Positions 42,604 through 53,067 of a DNA stretch of 59,459 nucleotides are shown piece after piece. How positions within the stretch are numbered: position 1 is the stretch's first letter; each line of letters begins with the position of its first letter. The notes under the pieces were generated by a model that had not been told where the DNA came from, did no database searches, and saw nothing but the letters and a program-made list of their open reading frames with translations. The DNA comes from Tahibacter aquaticus (GTDB lineage: Bacteria > Pseudomonadota > Gammaproteobacteria > Xanthomonadales > Rhodanobacteraceae), in contig NZ_SNZH01000004.1 in NCBI RefSeq assembly GCF_004363655.1, positions 387,825 to 447,283 on the forward strand, written 5' to 3'. The translations under genes were made by a program, and so were the position numbers.

Positions 42604-42604
<1 letters not shown>

Positions 42605-44325
42605 TGCCACACACCACGCCACCCGAGCAGGGCAAGGTCAACATCCTGCTGGTCGACGACCAGCCTTCGCGCCTGCTCAGCTACGAAGCCGTGCTGGCCC
42701 AGCTCGGCGAAAACCTGATCACGGCGCACTCCGGCGAAGACGCGCTGAAACGGCTGATGGAAGCCGAATACGCCGTCATCCTGCTCGACGTGAGCATGCC
42801 CGGCATGGACGGCTTCGAAACCGCCGAGCTGATTCACCAGCACCCGCGCTTCGAAACCACGCCGATCATCTTCGTCACCGGCGTCCACGTCGGCGACCTC
42901 GATCGCCTGCAGGGCTACCGCCTGGGCGCGATCGACTACGTGCAGGTACCGCTGCAGCCCGACATCCTGCGCAGCAAGGTCGCCGTGCTGGTCGAGCTGT
43001 ACCGCAAGCGCCGCGCCCTGGCCGGCGCCAATGCCAGCCTGGTCAAGGTCAACCACGCGCTGCAGACCGAGCGCGCACTGGAACTCGAAGCGCTGTCGCA
43101 GACCCTGGCCCTGGCCAACGCAGATCTGTCTGCCGCCAATGCGCGGCTGGAAGCCGAAGTCATCGAACGCCGCCGCGCCGAGGAACAGGCACGCCATCTG
43201 GCGGAAAAACTGCGCGAAGCCGACAAACGCAAAGATGAATTCCTCGCCACCCTCGCCCACGAACTGCGCAACCCGCTGGCGCCCATCCGCAGCGCGCTGA
43301 GCCTGATGCAGAGCGACAAGCCGGCCAACGGCGAGTCCTCCTCGCTGGACGTGATCGACCGCCAGCTGCGCCAGCTGGTACGCCTGGTCGACGACCTGCT
43401 CGACGTGTCGCGCATCACCCACGGCCGCATCGAACTGCGCCGCCAGCTCACCCCGCTGGCCCCGCTGCTGGCTACGGCGGTGGAGATGACCACGCCGCAT
43501 ATCGAATCCAATGCGCATCGCCTGCACCTGGCCATTCCGCCGGAAACCCTGCTCGTCGACGGCGACCCGCAGCGCCTGACCCAGGTATTCGGCAATCTTT
43601 TGAACAATGCCTGCAAATACACATTGACTGGCGGCCGCATCGACCTCGGCGTCGCCGTCGACGGCGGCCAGGTCGTGGTATCCGTGCGCGACAGCGGCAT
43701 CGGCATACCGCCCGAACGCCTGCGCGACGTGTTCGACCTGTTCGTGCAGGTCGACACCTCGCTGGAGCGCTCCCAGGGCGGCCTGGGCATAGGCCTCACC
43801 CTGGTGCGGCGCCTGATCGAGATGCACGGCGGCAGCGTACGCGCCCACAGCGACGGCGTGGGCCTGGGCTCGCGCTTCGAAGTGCGCCTGCCGCTGGCCG
43901 CCGTACTGCCGGCCAGCGCCGAGCCCGTGGCCGCGCCGGTGGCCGCGCAGCAAACCGCCGGCCGGCGCGTACTCATCGTCGACGACAACCACGATGCGGC
44001 CAACATGCTGGCCCAGCTGCTGGGCATGTCCGGCCACGACGTGCGCACCGTCTACGACCCGCAGCTGGCGCTGGCGGAAATTCTCGCCTTCGCCCCGGAC
44101 ATCGCCTTCCTCGACGTGGGCATGCCCAAGCTCAACGGCCTGGAACTGGCCACGATGATCCGCGCCAGCGAAGGTGGCCAGCACGTCGTACTGATCGCAC
44201 TGACCGGCTGGGGCCAGGAAGACGACCGCCGCCGATCACGCGAGGCGGGCTTCGACCGGCATCTGGTCAAACCGGCCGATCCGTTCGAGATCGAGAAGAT
44301 TTGCCGGGAAGTGGTGCGGAGGTAG
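42604..44325 (+). CDS. Hybrid histidine kinase with N- and C-terminal receiver domains
   Basis: A 573-residue soluble protein starting in the TGATG junction with the previous kinase. Order: receiver (residues 10-130; VNILLVDDQPSRLL, phospho-Asp in VILLDVSMPGMDG), coiled coil (150-205), HisKA box LAHELRNPLAPIRS with His219, ATPase (NLLNNACKYT, GIGIPPERL, GGLGIGLTLVRRL), and a C-terminal receiver (about 455-573; VLIVDDNHDAANMLAQLL, AFLDVGMPKLNG). There is no HPt or output domain, so the pair probably passes phosphate to a partner elsewhere or to each other. The coupling suggests a joint pathway with the poly-HAMP kinase. Confidence 0.9.
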
Positions 44326-44897
44326 CGAGTTCCGCAGTTCGCAAGTCGGAGGCAACACCGAAGTTCAAACAGCTGCAGCGGCCTGGGTGCGCGCCGCAGC
44401 CCATCTTTGTCCCTCTCCTCCCAGCAAAGCCTGGGGGAGGTTAGGTGAGGGGGCAGGAACACCAGCAAGGCCCAGCACCGCGCCTTTCGCCGCACCGCAG
44501 CGAGTCTGAACGACTGACCCGCGCGCGCCCCATGCCGGCTCTGTTTCCACTTTCCTTGCCTGTCGCACCGGCATCGCTCTACCAGGCCCGGTCTCGCTGC
44601 GCGCACAAGCCCGGCAGCAGATGGCGGATGGATTCGCCATGACCGATTGTCAAACCATCGTCGCGAAATCCAGCGTTCCCGGCTGTCGCCAATGCCATTC
44701 GTATACCGGTTCCCGCACTTCACTCCTGTTTCCTGTTCGCTCATCCCATCGCCGTTGACCCGTCGACCAGCGGATTGGCCTACTCGTCCTGCGTCGACGA
44801 CGCGGGAGTTGTCGGAGCGAGGACAAGGAAAGCCGCAACGGTATTCCGTCCGAGCCGGCAGCGCTCTTTTCGGACAATCCACCCAGGAGATAAAATA
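44326..44897. other. Intergenic region after the kinase operon
   Basis: No gene is supported. It contains an imperfect hairpin repeat at 44411-44452 and, at its right edge, AGGAG (44885-44889), the ribosome site of the next small gene. Short frames present here lack start signals and typical composition. Confidence 0.5.
44411..44452. repeat. Imperfect purine/pyrimidine palindrome, REP-like
   Basis: CTCCTCCCAG (44415-44424) can pair imperfectly with CTGGGGGAGG (44431-44440), and the flanks CCCTCT and GGTGAGGG extend it. Such C/T-rich and G/A-rich palindromes are common extragenic repeats in xanthomonads. It lies 86 bp past the kinase stop and may act as a terminator. Confidence 0.35.
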
Positions 44898-45155
44898 GTG
44901 AAAAATACCACACGCTCCATAATGTATTTCTGTGCTGCCTTGCTGGCGGGGCTTTCTTCGAATGCGGCCTTCGCAGCACAATGTGTCGGCGAACGACATG
45001 CCATGGAAGGTGCAGACCACCATATGCAGGCCATCTGCTACGCAGATCCCTACGAAGGGCAGTTGCAGGACTGCTCCTTCGCGTTTGGCGTCTACTCGGT
45101 GCTCGCCAATCAGTACGAACAGTGCATCGCCCGCGATCACGGCAATGTTGGCTAG
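44898..45155 (+). CDS. Small exported cysteine-containing protein, unknown
   Basis: An 85-residue product starting at GTG 44898, with AGGAG 8 nt upstream. The signal peptide runs through IMYFCAALLAGLSSNAAFA. The mature peptide of about 60 residues has four cysteines (QCVGERH, AICYADP, DCSFAFG, QCIARDH), probably two disulfides, and several His. Earlier in-frame starts have no ribosome site. No family recognised. Confidence 0.6.
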   Translation: MKNTTRSIMYFCAALLAGLSSNAAFAAQCVGERHAMEGADHHMQAICYADPYEGQLQDCSFAFGVYSVLANQYEQCIARDHGNVG

Positions 45156-45424
45156 TCGCGCCGACACAACAGGTACCGATCTGCAGCCCAGCCAGGTGGC
45201 TACGTCGGTGCACGGCGGGCCGTCTTGCTGAACTGGTCGCGTGAGCGCTGTCGCAGCAGCCACCTTTTCGGCAACCGCACAGCCTTGCGCGTACCGGATG
45301 ATTCGATCGCCCGTTGCCAGATTCCGCTGCCGCATCCCGCGTCCCTGTTCGACGTGGGATGCGGTCGCCGGGTACAACACGGCACCGCTGCGCGGGCCGC
45401 CGCCCTTTCATCCATCAGGTCACT

Positions 45425-45748
45425 ATGAACCCCACCGCCGTCGCTCACCCCATCGCCTTTGTTCTGGGCGGCATGGTGCTAGTCTGGTTTTTCCTGATCC
45501 ATATCCTGCTCAAGCGACTGGAGAGGAAACACCCCGACACCTACGAGAGCATGGGAAAACCCAGCCTGTTTCTGCACAACACCCCCAGAACGGCGAATGC
45601 TACGCTCAGGTTCATTGCGCTACGTCAGCATCGTCCGCTGGGCGATGCGACGCTGAGCCGCTTGTCCGATGGAATGATGATCTACTTCGCGCTGCAGATC
45701 GCCGTTGTCGTCTGGACCGTCGTCAATGGCGTGCTGCCCCTGGCCTGA
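45425..45748 (+). CDS. Small membrane protein with two helices, UspB-like layout
   Basis: A 107-residue protein from the ATG at 45425. One hydrophobic segment near the N-terminus (IAFVLGGMVLVWFFLIHILL) and one near the C-terminus (MIYFALQIAVVVWTVVNGVL) flank a basic loop with HPDTYESMGKPSLFLHN and LRFIALRQHRPLGDATLSRLSD. The layout recalls UspB-type proteins, but similarity is too weak to name it. Confidence 0.55.
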   Translation: MNPTAVAHPIAFVLGGMVLVWFFLIHILLKRLERKHPDTYESMGKPSLFLHNTPRTANATLRFIALRQHRPLGDATLSRLSDGMMIYFALQIAVVVWTVVNGVLPLA

Positions 45749-45809
45749 CACCGCCTTCAGACTTCGCATCGATGTCGTCATGCGGCAGTAGCCGCTCGAG
45801 TCCGTGCGC

Positions 45810-47300
45810 CTACGGACAACCGGTGTTTCCCTGGGCATCGCCGCAGGTTGTGCTCCGGACCAGCGACTGGGCGTAGACATGATTCGCCAGAACACCGGGC
45901 GAAATGTTCGTATTTATATACTTTGTTGCGGCGAAGCCGATCAGCGGCAGCCCACGCAGGCGCACGCCGTTGAGGTCCGGCCGCAGCAGGCGCGGAGCGC
46001 CTGCCGTGTTGCGCGCAAAGCTGAGCTGCACCGTGCCGGCCTCGAAACCCGGTTGCGGATTCCACACGCGGACACCACGCGGCGAACCGAGCACCGGCGT
46101 CCTGCCGCTGGCCGGCGCTGGTCCGAAATAGACCACGTCGGTGACGCCGCAGAGCGAGAATTCCGGCAACACGCGGGACGGGCTTTCGCCGGTTTCGGGC
46201 GGCACGTCTGGCCGCAACGATACCGGGCTACCTTCCGTATCCCAGGCATTGGCATCGAATTGCGCACAGGAGGCCGCATAGACCGTGCCGCCGAACAGCT
46301 GCTCGTACGGCGGCACCGCGGGCTCTGGCGTCGTCCAGCTACTCCAGCCCAGGTACAGCGTATCGGCGTGATACGGCTTCGACGGCGCTGTCAGCACCCA
46401 TTCGGTGAAGCTGCCCGTTTCCGGTTCGTGCAGGACTTCACCGGCGACAGCATCGGTTGCCAGCACGGCGGACACGGCGTCGATCGCGCGGAAGGGATCC
46501 CGCAGTGAAAACAGCAGCTCGCGCCAGCTGCCATCGAGCAGCACAGAGGCCTTGACCGGCTGCTCAGGGCCGCTGTTGCCCAGGCGCAGATAGTTCTGAA
46601 CGATGTCGGTTTGCGAATACAGCGGACTCCGCGAGAAATCGTCGATGGCCGTGGCGCTGCCGCCCAGCAGCGTGCCGGCCGCAACATCGACGATAGCGAA
46701 GTCGCCGGACAGGCCGCCGCCAGGCCGCAGCAGGTTCGGATTGATCGGATCCACATCGCGCACGAGGGGACAATTGCGCGGACCGTTGCTGTCGACCGCG
46801 TCGGCCAGCGGTCCGGCCAACTCAGCCAGTTCGAACACCTGCACATAGCCTTCGTGCGTGCGCGATGGCAGCGTCGGCCCCGTGTCGGCCATGTCGTTGT
46901 CGAAATAGAAGGTCATCAGGTCTGCGGACCAGCCGCCGTCCGGCTGCATCGTCCATTCCGGCTTGTCCGGCGCGGTACAGCTGGTATCGCGCGTGCGCAA
47001 CTGCGCCGGCACGGACTCGCCGACAGAAACGACAGAACCGGTCCAGCTGTCGTACGGACCGAGAAACAGCGCGAAATCCAGCGTATCGCGGCCGTTATAC
47101 GACTCACGCAACTGCACCCTCAACGACTTCGCGCGCGGCGTACCGTTGTGCAGCCGCAGGATGGTGCTCTGGCCGTTATGCACCGTGTAATACGGAAACA
47201 GCAGCAGCTGGCCGGTTCCCTGCGAATTGACGAACATGGCCGAAGCAGGCATCGACGCAGCGGACAGCGCCAGCAGCCCGGCGAGCGAGGAAATTTTCAT
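45810..47300 (-). CDS. Large exported protein, unknown
   Basis: A 496-residue protein. The ATG at 47300 has AGGGAA 7-8 nt upstream. The signal peptide SLAGLLALSAASMPASA precedes MFVNSQGTGQLLLFPYYTVHNGQSTILRLHNGT. The body is beta-rich with several Cys and no catalytic motif. It ends TTCGDAQGNTGCP with two cysteines; it does not carry the IFxDGFE tail. I recall similar uncharacterised proteins in proteobacteria but no function. It is transcribed alone. Confidence 0.65.
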   Translation of the reverse strand: MKISSLAGLLALSAASMPASAMFVNSQGTGQLLLFPYYTVHNGQSTILRLHNGTPRAKSLRVQLRESYNGRDTLDFALFLGPYDSWTGSVVSVGESVPAQLRTRDTSCTAPDKPEWTMQPDGGWSADLMTFYFDNDMADTGPTLPSRTHEGYVQVFELAELAGPLADAVDSNGPRNCPLVRDVDPINPNLLRPGGGLSGDFAIVDVAAGTLLGGSATAIDDFSRSPLYSQTDIVQNYLRLGNSGPEQPVKASVLLDGSWRELLFSLRDPFRAIDAVSAVLATDAVAGEVLHEPETGSFTEWVLTAPSKPYHADTLYLGWSSWTTPEPAVPPYEQLFGGTVYAASCAQFDANAWDTEGSPVSLRPDVPPETGESPSRVLPEFSLCGVTDVVYFGPAPASGRTPVLGSPRGVRVWNPQPGFEAGTVQLSFARNTAGAPRLLRPDLNGVRLRGLPLIGFAATKYINTNISPGVLANHVYAQSLVRSTTCGDAQGNTGCP

Positions 47301-47570
47301 TGCGCATTCCCTGACAGATTCTGTCGGTGGAGACGCCTTTTGCGGTCGTTCCCCCCAAGAGCGCGCACGCCGGTATACGCCGCGTCGCCCGTTCGCTATC
47401 CATCGCCTGAATCGCACCACCCGCAGCACGTGGCCGTTGCAGCCACTGCCGGGGCGAGAAAAAACGCCGCCAGTCTGCGTCTGCTCCGCGGGAGGCCAGT
47501 CGGGAAATCAGCCGTCCAGCATCGGCCATCGCCGCGTCTGCCGGGTGTATACACCGCTGCCTTTCCGAAC

Positions 47571-48590
47571 TCACTCAGGTGACGGCGAATGTCTTCGACT
47601 GACAACGATCTTTCCGGTTGCCCGCCCGGTTTCAGAATAGGCAATCGCTGCGCCGACATCATCGAACGGATAGATCCGGTCGATGACCGGGCGGATAACA
47701 CTTGCATCGATGAGCGCCGCAATTTCGGCCAGTTGCATTCCACTCGGCCGCATGAGCATGAAGCGATAGCGGCACTGGCGCTGTTTGGCCAGACGGCGGA
47801 CCCGCCAGCTCATGGCGCGTATCGCGAGCCGCACGTAGAAGGGCAGAGGCCAGTCGCGCGTCATTTCAATGTCGGGAGGGCCGGCAACGGACACGACGAT
47901 TCCCCCTCGCTGCAGAACATCGAATGACCTGATCAACGCGTCTCCGCCCAAGGTATCCAAGACCATGTCATAGCCGTTGATAATTTGTGCAAAGTTCTGG
48001 CTTCTGTAGTCGATGACTTCGTCCGCACCCAACGACCGCACCAGTTCATGCTTTGCCGCGCTCGCCGTAGTCGCGACATAGGCACCCAGATGTTTGGCCA
48101 GTTGCACGGCAAACGTTCCGACCCCACCCGCCCCCGCATGAATAAGCACTTTTTGACCCGGCTTGAGGTTGGCAAGATCGATCATGGCTTGTCGCGACGT
48201 GAGCCCGACCAACGGAATGGACGCCGCTTCCTCGAACGTGAGGCTTTTTGGCTTCAGTGCAACTTCGTCCTCATGTACGGCAATTCGCTCTGCGAACGAT
48301 CCGATCCGCTGCCGGTTCGGTCGCGCAAAGACCTCATTGCCGACAGAAAAGCCGCGCACGTCGCAACCTGTCGCGATGACGACACCGGCCAGGTCGGTAC
48401 CCATCACCAGCGGAAACCTGTAGTCGAGCAGGCGTCGCAATTCCCCTCGGCGCACCCGGATGTCGATAGGGTTCACACTGGCGGCCCGGATATCGACCAA
48501 CACGTCGCGTGGGCCGACCACCGGCTCCGCAACGTCGCCAAACTCAAGAACCTGCTGCCCACCGTAGGAACGAATGAACCACGCTTCCAA
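47571..48590 (-). CDS. Zinc-independent MDR oxidoreductase (quinone reductase-like)
   Basis: A 339-residue medium-chain reductase. The N-terminal half has VRAASVNPIDIRVRRGE-like sequence (DIRAASVNPIDIRVRRG) and the start of the GroES fold. The cofactor domain has LIHAGAGGVGTFAVQLAKHLGA, the NADPH-binding AGGVG pattern of zeta-crystallin/quinone reductases. The catalytic zinc ligands of alcohol dehydrogenases are absent. VLDTLGGDALIRSFDVL and the end GRATGKIVVS are standard. The substrate is unknown. Confidence 0.88.
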   Translation of the reverse strand: MEAWFIRSYGGQQVLEFGDVAEPVVGPRDVLVDIRAASVNPIDIRVRRGELRRLLDYRFPLVMGTDLAGVVIATGCDVRGFSVGNEVFARPNRQRIGSFAERIAVHEDEVALKPKSLTFEEAASIPLVGLTSRQAMIDLANLKPGQKVLIHAGAGGVGTFAVQLAKHLGAYVATTASAAKHELVRSLGADEVIDYRSQNFAQIINGYDMVLDTLGGDALIRSFDVLQRGGIVVSVAGPPDIEMTRDWPLPFYVRLAIRAMSWRVRRLAKQRQCRYRFMLMRPSGMQLAEIAALIDASVIRPVIDRIYPFDDVGAAIAYSETGRATGKIVVSRRHSPSPE

Positions 48591-49219
48591 TGCCGACTCC
48601 TTCCAAACGCGTAACGTCAGGCCCGATTATGCCGCCAGATCCCGCGGGGGTTCCGCCGCAAAAAAGTGCGCCGGAGTTGCGAAGCCGTTGTCTCGCCATC
48701 GGATTGTGGTTCGTCCCGATCACGCCAAACGACAGGACCGTTGCCGGTCTCCAAAGCCGACTCAGGGGCCAATCTGCCCCTATGGACTTGGGGTGTCGCT
48801 CCCTGCCGGGCGCGACTCGGCCGCGCAACGAATATCGATTGCCAGGGATATAAACATCCAGAAAAATCATTTGCCGCCCATTCGACAAGTCGACGCCTTG
48901 TAGCAGGTGAAACCCCGCCGCAGCGAGCCCCGGCCTGGACCGGTTTTCGGCGCCGCGCTTCAGCGGATTTCGCCCAGGATGCACAACAGCTACCCCAAGT
49001 GTCGGTTTTCAGCCGCTTTTCGCGTTTTGCCCAATTGCCAGCTCTCGCGAGCCAATTTCGGCCCTGGGCTGAGTAAAAACCCGGTTGACCTTGTTCCAAT
49101 GAGCGCGGAATACCAATTCGCCTGCGTACCCTGGGACGGACCAGGCATGCCGGGGAAGCCACGGTTTTTGCACCCGCTACCATCAACCTGCCCGTCGTTT
49201 CGACCCAAAAGGTGGATTT
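48591..49219. other. Intergenic region with no recognised gene
   Basis: This 629-bp stretch separates the reductase gene from the first P-domain gene. Frames in it have no ribosome sites and a composition unlike the neighbours. I see no tRNA, terminator or repeat in it. It may be a remnant of a lost gene. Confidence 0.45.
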
Positions 49220-49840
49220 ATGCACATCAGCAAGTTTGTGTCCGGTCTTTGCCTGCTGTGCCTGTCCGGTGCGGCCTCGGCAGGAGTAGCCGGCTTCTGC
49301 AATGCAAACCCCATCACCATCACCGACAACGCTACCGCCAGCCTTTAACCGTCGGCCATTACCGTGACCGGCGCACCGGGCAGGATCACCGGCGTGACGG
49401 TTTCCCTGTTCGGCTTCAGCCATGCCTTCCCCGACGATGTCGGCCTGGTACTGGTCGGACCCGCCGGCCAGGCACTGCTGCTGCAGTCCAGCGCCGGCGA
49501 TGCCGCTCCCGTCAGCGGCGTGAGTTATTCCTTCAGCGACACGGCCAGCGGCCCGCTGCCCGATCTGACTGCCTGGACCTCCGGCAGTTTCAAGCCCACC
49601 AATTACCTGGGCACGGACACCTATCCGGCGCCCGGCCCTGGCACTACGTACTCCAACCCCGGCCCGTCCGGCGGCGGCACGGCGACCTTCGCCAGCGTGT
49701 TCGGCGGAACCACATCCAACGGCACCTGGAATCTGTGCGCCGTCGACTTCGCCACCGGTGACGCAGGCTCCATCGCCAACGGCTGGTGCATCGATTTCAC
49801 CGGCACGCCGGTGTCGCTGCAGCAGTTCAGCGTGGACTGA
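49220..49840 (+). pseudogene. Exported P-domain protein gene interrupted by a nonsense codon
   Basis: From the ATG at 49220 the frame encodes a signal peptide (KFVSGLCLLCLSGAASA) and the start of a domain, then meets TAA at 49346-49348, and continues in the same frame to 49840 without another stop (206 codons in all). The part after the stop (GVTVSLFGFSHAFPDDVGLVLVGP, SNGTWNLCAVDFATGDAGSIANGW) is a proprotein-convertase P-domain-like beta sandwich. In the neighbour at 49902 the aligned position is a Tyr codon in ASLYPS; here it is ASL-stop-PS. So one base change explains the break. Confidence 0.75.
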
Positions 49841-49901
49841 ATCAGGAGCGCCGCCAGCCCTGTGCGGCGGCCCGCCATCATCGACAGATCGGGAGTCAGC
49901 A

Positions 49902-51856
49902 ATGCGTCCTAGCCTAGTTCTCAGCGCGTTCACGCTGGTGCTGGCGGCATCTTCTGCCGCCGCCAAAACGCCGGATATTTCCAGCGAGCCGCAGCTCGTG
50001 CTCAACAGCCGTTCCAGCAGCGGCCAGACCGCCGCGCCGCCGGCCCCGCCCGCGGTGCGCCCGCGCGGCGGCACCTCGTATACCAATGCCACTGCCATCA
50101 CCATCACCGACTGCCCGAACCCCTGCCCGGCCTCGGGCCAGGCGGCGTCGCTATACCCGTCGCCGATCGCCGTCGCCGGCGAGACTGGCGTGGTCGAGCG
50201 CGTGTCGGTCACCATCAATGGCTTCAGCCATGCCTTCCCGGCCGATACCGATTTCCTGCTGGTATCGCCCTCGGGCCGCAAGAGCGTGCTCATGTCCGAC
50301 TTCGGCGCAGGCTCGCGCGGCGTCAGCAACATCAACCTGGGCCTGGACGACTACGCCGCCCGCCCGGTGCCCTCGACCGTGACCGGCAACACCGGCGTGC
50401 CCTTCGTCACCGGCAGCTACCGGCCGGCCAACTCCGGCACTACCGACCTGTTTCCGGCCCCGGCCCCGGCCGCGCCGTATACGTATACCTTGTCGGCCTT
50501 CAACGGCGACGCGCCGAACGGCACCTGGAACCTCTACATCATCGACGACGCCAACCTCGACGGCGGCAGCATCTCTCCGGCGGCTGGACGATCAGCTTCG
50601 ATGTGCGTCCGCCCGCACCGGGTGCCGGCGACATCCTGGTCAGCGAATTCCGCACCCGGGGCGAAGGCACTACGCCGCCGGGCTCGGACGGCTCGGCCGA
50701 CGAATTCATCGAGCTGTACAACAACACCGACAACAACATCACCGTGATCGACGCCCTGCCCGGTGCCGACCCCACCAGCCCGACCGGCGCCGGCTGGCGC
50801 ATCGCCGGTGCCCAGGGCGCGACGGAAACGACATTCCTGGTGCTTCCGCAGACCCTGTCCACGGGCGGCCCGCTCGCCCTGCCGCCGCGCGGCCGTTTCC
50901 TCATCAGCAGCCAGCCGACCACGCCGGCACCGGCAGGCAACACCTATAGCCTGTCCACCTACCCGACCGGCACCGGCATCACCGCCAGCGGCTCGGCCAA
51001 CATTTCGGTCAACCCCGCTTCGGCAGCCGTGGGCTTCCTGCCCGACGACGTCGGCCTGGCGGTATTCAGCACCGCCGCCGCACTGACGCCAAACCGGCTC
51101 GATTCGGTCGGCTACAGCTCGGTGACCAATGCCAACTACAAGGAAGGCAGCGGCCTTGCCCCGGCCGCCGGCGTCACCGCGGCTGGCCAGCACAGCTGGG
51201 TGCGCCGCTACAGCAGCAGCGGACCGCAGGACACCGGCGACAACGCAGCCGACTTCGTGCTGGTATCCACCACCGGCGCCACCCTCAGCGGCGTAGCCTC
51301 GGTACTGGGCGCGCCCGGCACGGAACGCGGCACGACCGCGACGGCGTATACAACGATCAGTTCGCCCATTATCCACAGTGGCGATATCGCGGTCAGCCTG
51401 ATCGACCCGCTGGTGAACTCCGTCACCGCGCCTAACCAGGTACGCGATCCGACGGCCGTGGCCAACGGCGCCGCCGGCACGCTCAAGCTGCGCCGCCGCT
51501 TCACCAACAACACCGGCCTGCCCATCGTCGCCCTGCGCTACCGCGTGATCAAGATTCCGACCCTGACCGGCGGTGCGGCCGCAGCCGGCGACTACCGCCT
51601 GCTCAATTCGCCGGCACAGACCATCACCCTGACCGACACCACGACCGTGTCTTCGCAGGCACTGAACGTACAGACCCCGGCGGCGCAGGCATCCGGCGGC
51701 GGCCTGAACTCCAGCGTGGCCGAAGGCATCATCACCACGACGGCTCCGCTGGCCAACGGCGCCAGCACCGTGGTCGAGTTCAACCTCGGCGTACAGGTAG
51801 ACGGCAGCGCGCGCTTCCCTATCGTGCCGGAAGCATTGACCGTACCGCCGCAGTAA
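49902..51856 (+). pseudogene. Exported P-domain plus lamin-tail protein gene with a 2-base frameshift
   Basis: GGGAG precedes the ATG at 49902. Frame one encodes a signal peptide (SAFTLVLAASSAAA) and a P-domain (VSVTINGFSHAFPADTDFLLVSP to NGTWNLYIIDDANLDGGSIS), then goes out of frame. From 50576 another frame restores SGGWTISFDVRPPAPGAGDI and runs to 51856, with a lamin-tail-like part (LVSEFRTRGEGTTPP, ADEFIELYNNTDNN) and a beta-rich C-terminus. The break is at a TC dinucleotide run (atctctccgg, 50571-50580) with two extra bases. Joined, it is about 650 residues. A sequencing error is possible. A strong terminator follows. Confidence 0.75.
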
Positions 51857-51880
51857 ACGCCAGCAACAGCAGCAGATAAC

Positions 51881-51911
51881 AAAGGGCGCGGATGACATCC
51901 GCGCCCTTTTT
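51881..51911 (+). terminator. Rho-independent terminator after the lamin-tail gene
   Basis: AAAGGGCGCGGAT (51881-51893) pairs perfectly with ATCCGCGCCCTTT (51897-51909) around a GAC loop, followed by more T. A 13-bp GC-rich stem with a T tract 25 bp past the stop codon is a textbook intrinsic terminator. Confidence 0.9.
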
Positions 51912-52066
51912 CTTGCATTCACCGGCGAGCGCATGTGCGAAGCATCCGCCTGCGCGCGCACCGCGACCTTAAGCCGCACCGATTGGCGGCGCGCCAGCAG
52001 TTACCGCCGCCGGCACAGCGGTATCCTGCAGTACACCGCTCGACAGCGGTCGCCCAGGACACCGCC

Positions 52067-52606
52067 ATGCGTGCTTCGTCAGACCGCGTCACCACCGTGG
52101 ATATTCCTGCACAATCGTACGTTGTCAATTTTTATGCGACCACCGACCTGGCCGACGCCTACGCCGTCGAGCTGCCGCGCGATGCATCGAACGATCCCGA
52201 GGTGCTGGCGCGTTTCATCTTCTCGCGATCGCCGCGCTGGGCCGGCTGGCTGATGCACCTGCGCGATGCGCTGGTTGCCGTGTTCGGCCTGAAGACCGCG
52301 CGCCAGCTGCAGGCGCTCGATGCGGTTGCGATGAAGCAGCGCGTCGGCCTGTTCCGCATCTACCGCCGCAAGCCCACCGAAATTCTGCTGGGCGAAGACG
52401 ACAGCCACCTCGACTTCCGCCTTTCGGTGCTGTGCTCGCAGGAATCGGCGCCGGCGGCCACGCGACGGCTCACCGTCTCGACCGTGGTGCACTGCCGCAA
52501 CCGGCTCGGCCGCGTCTATCTTTTCCTGATCGCGCCGTTTCACCGGCGCATCGTGCGCGCGTCGCTGCGCCAGGCAGCGCGCGCGGGCTGGCCTACGGCG
52601 GCATAG
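52067..52606 (+). CDS. DUF2867 family protein
   Basis: A 179-residue protein. I start at the ATG at 52067; earlier in-frame starts give a low-complexity basic leader. The segment AYAVELPRDASNDPEVLARFIFSRSPRWAGWLMHLRDALVAVFGLKTA and the end RNRLGRVYLFLIAPFHRRIVRASLRQA follow the DUF2867 pattern, whose role is unknown. No signal peptide. Confidence 0.75.
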   Translation: MRASSDRVTTVDIPAQSYVVNFYATTDLADAYAVELPRDASNDPEVLARFIFSRSPRWAGWLMHLRDALVAVFGLKTARQLQALDAVAMKQRVGLFRIYRRKPTEILLGEDDSHLDFRLSVLCSQESAPAATRRLTVSTVVHCRNRLGRVYLFLIAPFHRRIVRASLRQAARAGWPTAA

Positions 52607-53067
52607 ACCCGTCTGCGATGGATGCGGGCTTTTGCCGCGCATGCAGCAGGGCTGAAAATTCTCGACAGACCGGCTGGCAGGCGAACGGCAACGCGCAGCC
52701 ATGTCCTAGCCTGCACGCCGCACGGATCAGTTGATCGGTCAACACGCACCGCTCATACACCGCCGTCAGAAACCACGCGGCATCGTTGTCGTTGGCAATG
52801 CCGCTGCCGCCCAGCCATCGGCATGAACAGCATCGGCAGCTCATTGAAACCGTTTTCATCGCAAGCAAGGCGCGAGTACAGGGACTGGAAATTCACGCAG
52901 AGCACGTCGAGAGTCGCGTCACACACACCGCGAAATTTCCACCGGGCGACTCGAGCACTCCGCGTTTTTTGTGTGTTGGTTTTCGCAGGCGTGCAGGTCT
53001 TATGGCAGGGCGAGAGTAAACCTGCCCCTGTCTACAATCGTGCTCCCCCAACCCGACGGAGTATTCC
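52607..53067. other. Intergenic region with one copy of a 24-bp repeat
   Basis: No gene is supported in this 461-bp stretch. It holds the first copy of a 24-bp direct repeat (52880-52903), a possible -10 box TACAAT at 53033-53038 and the ribosome site ACGGAG (53056-53061) of the next gene. Confidence 0.45.
52880..52903 (+). repeat. Direct repeat, left copy
   Basis: The 24 bases agggactgga-aattcacgca-gagc recur at 53773-53796 with two transitions. The two copies flank the exported gene at 53068-53610. Confidence 0.55.

Noticed and set aside
48617-50335. Open frame of 572 codons on the minus strand
   Set aside because: It runs through an intergenic region and antisense to two recognisable P-domain genes, has no start signals, and its composition is unlike a real protein.
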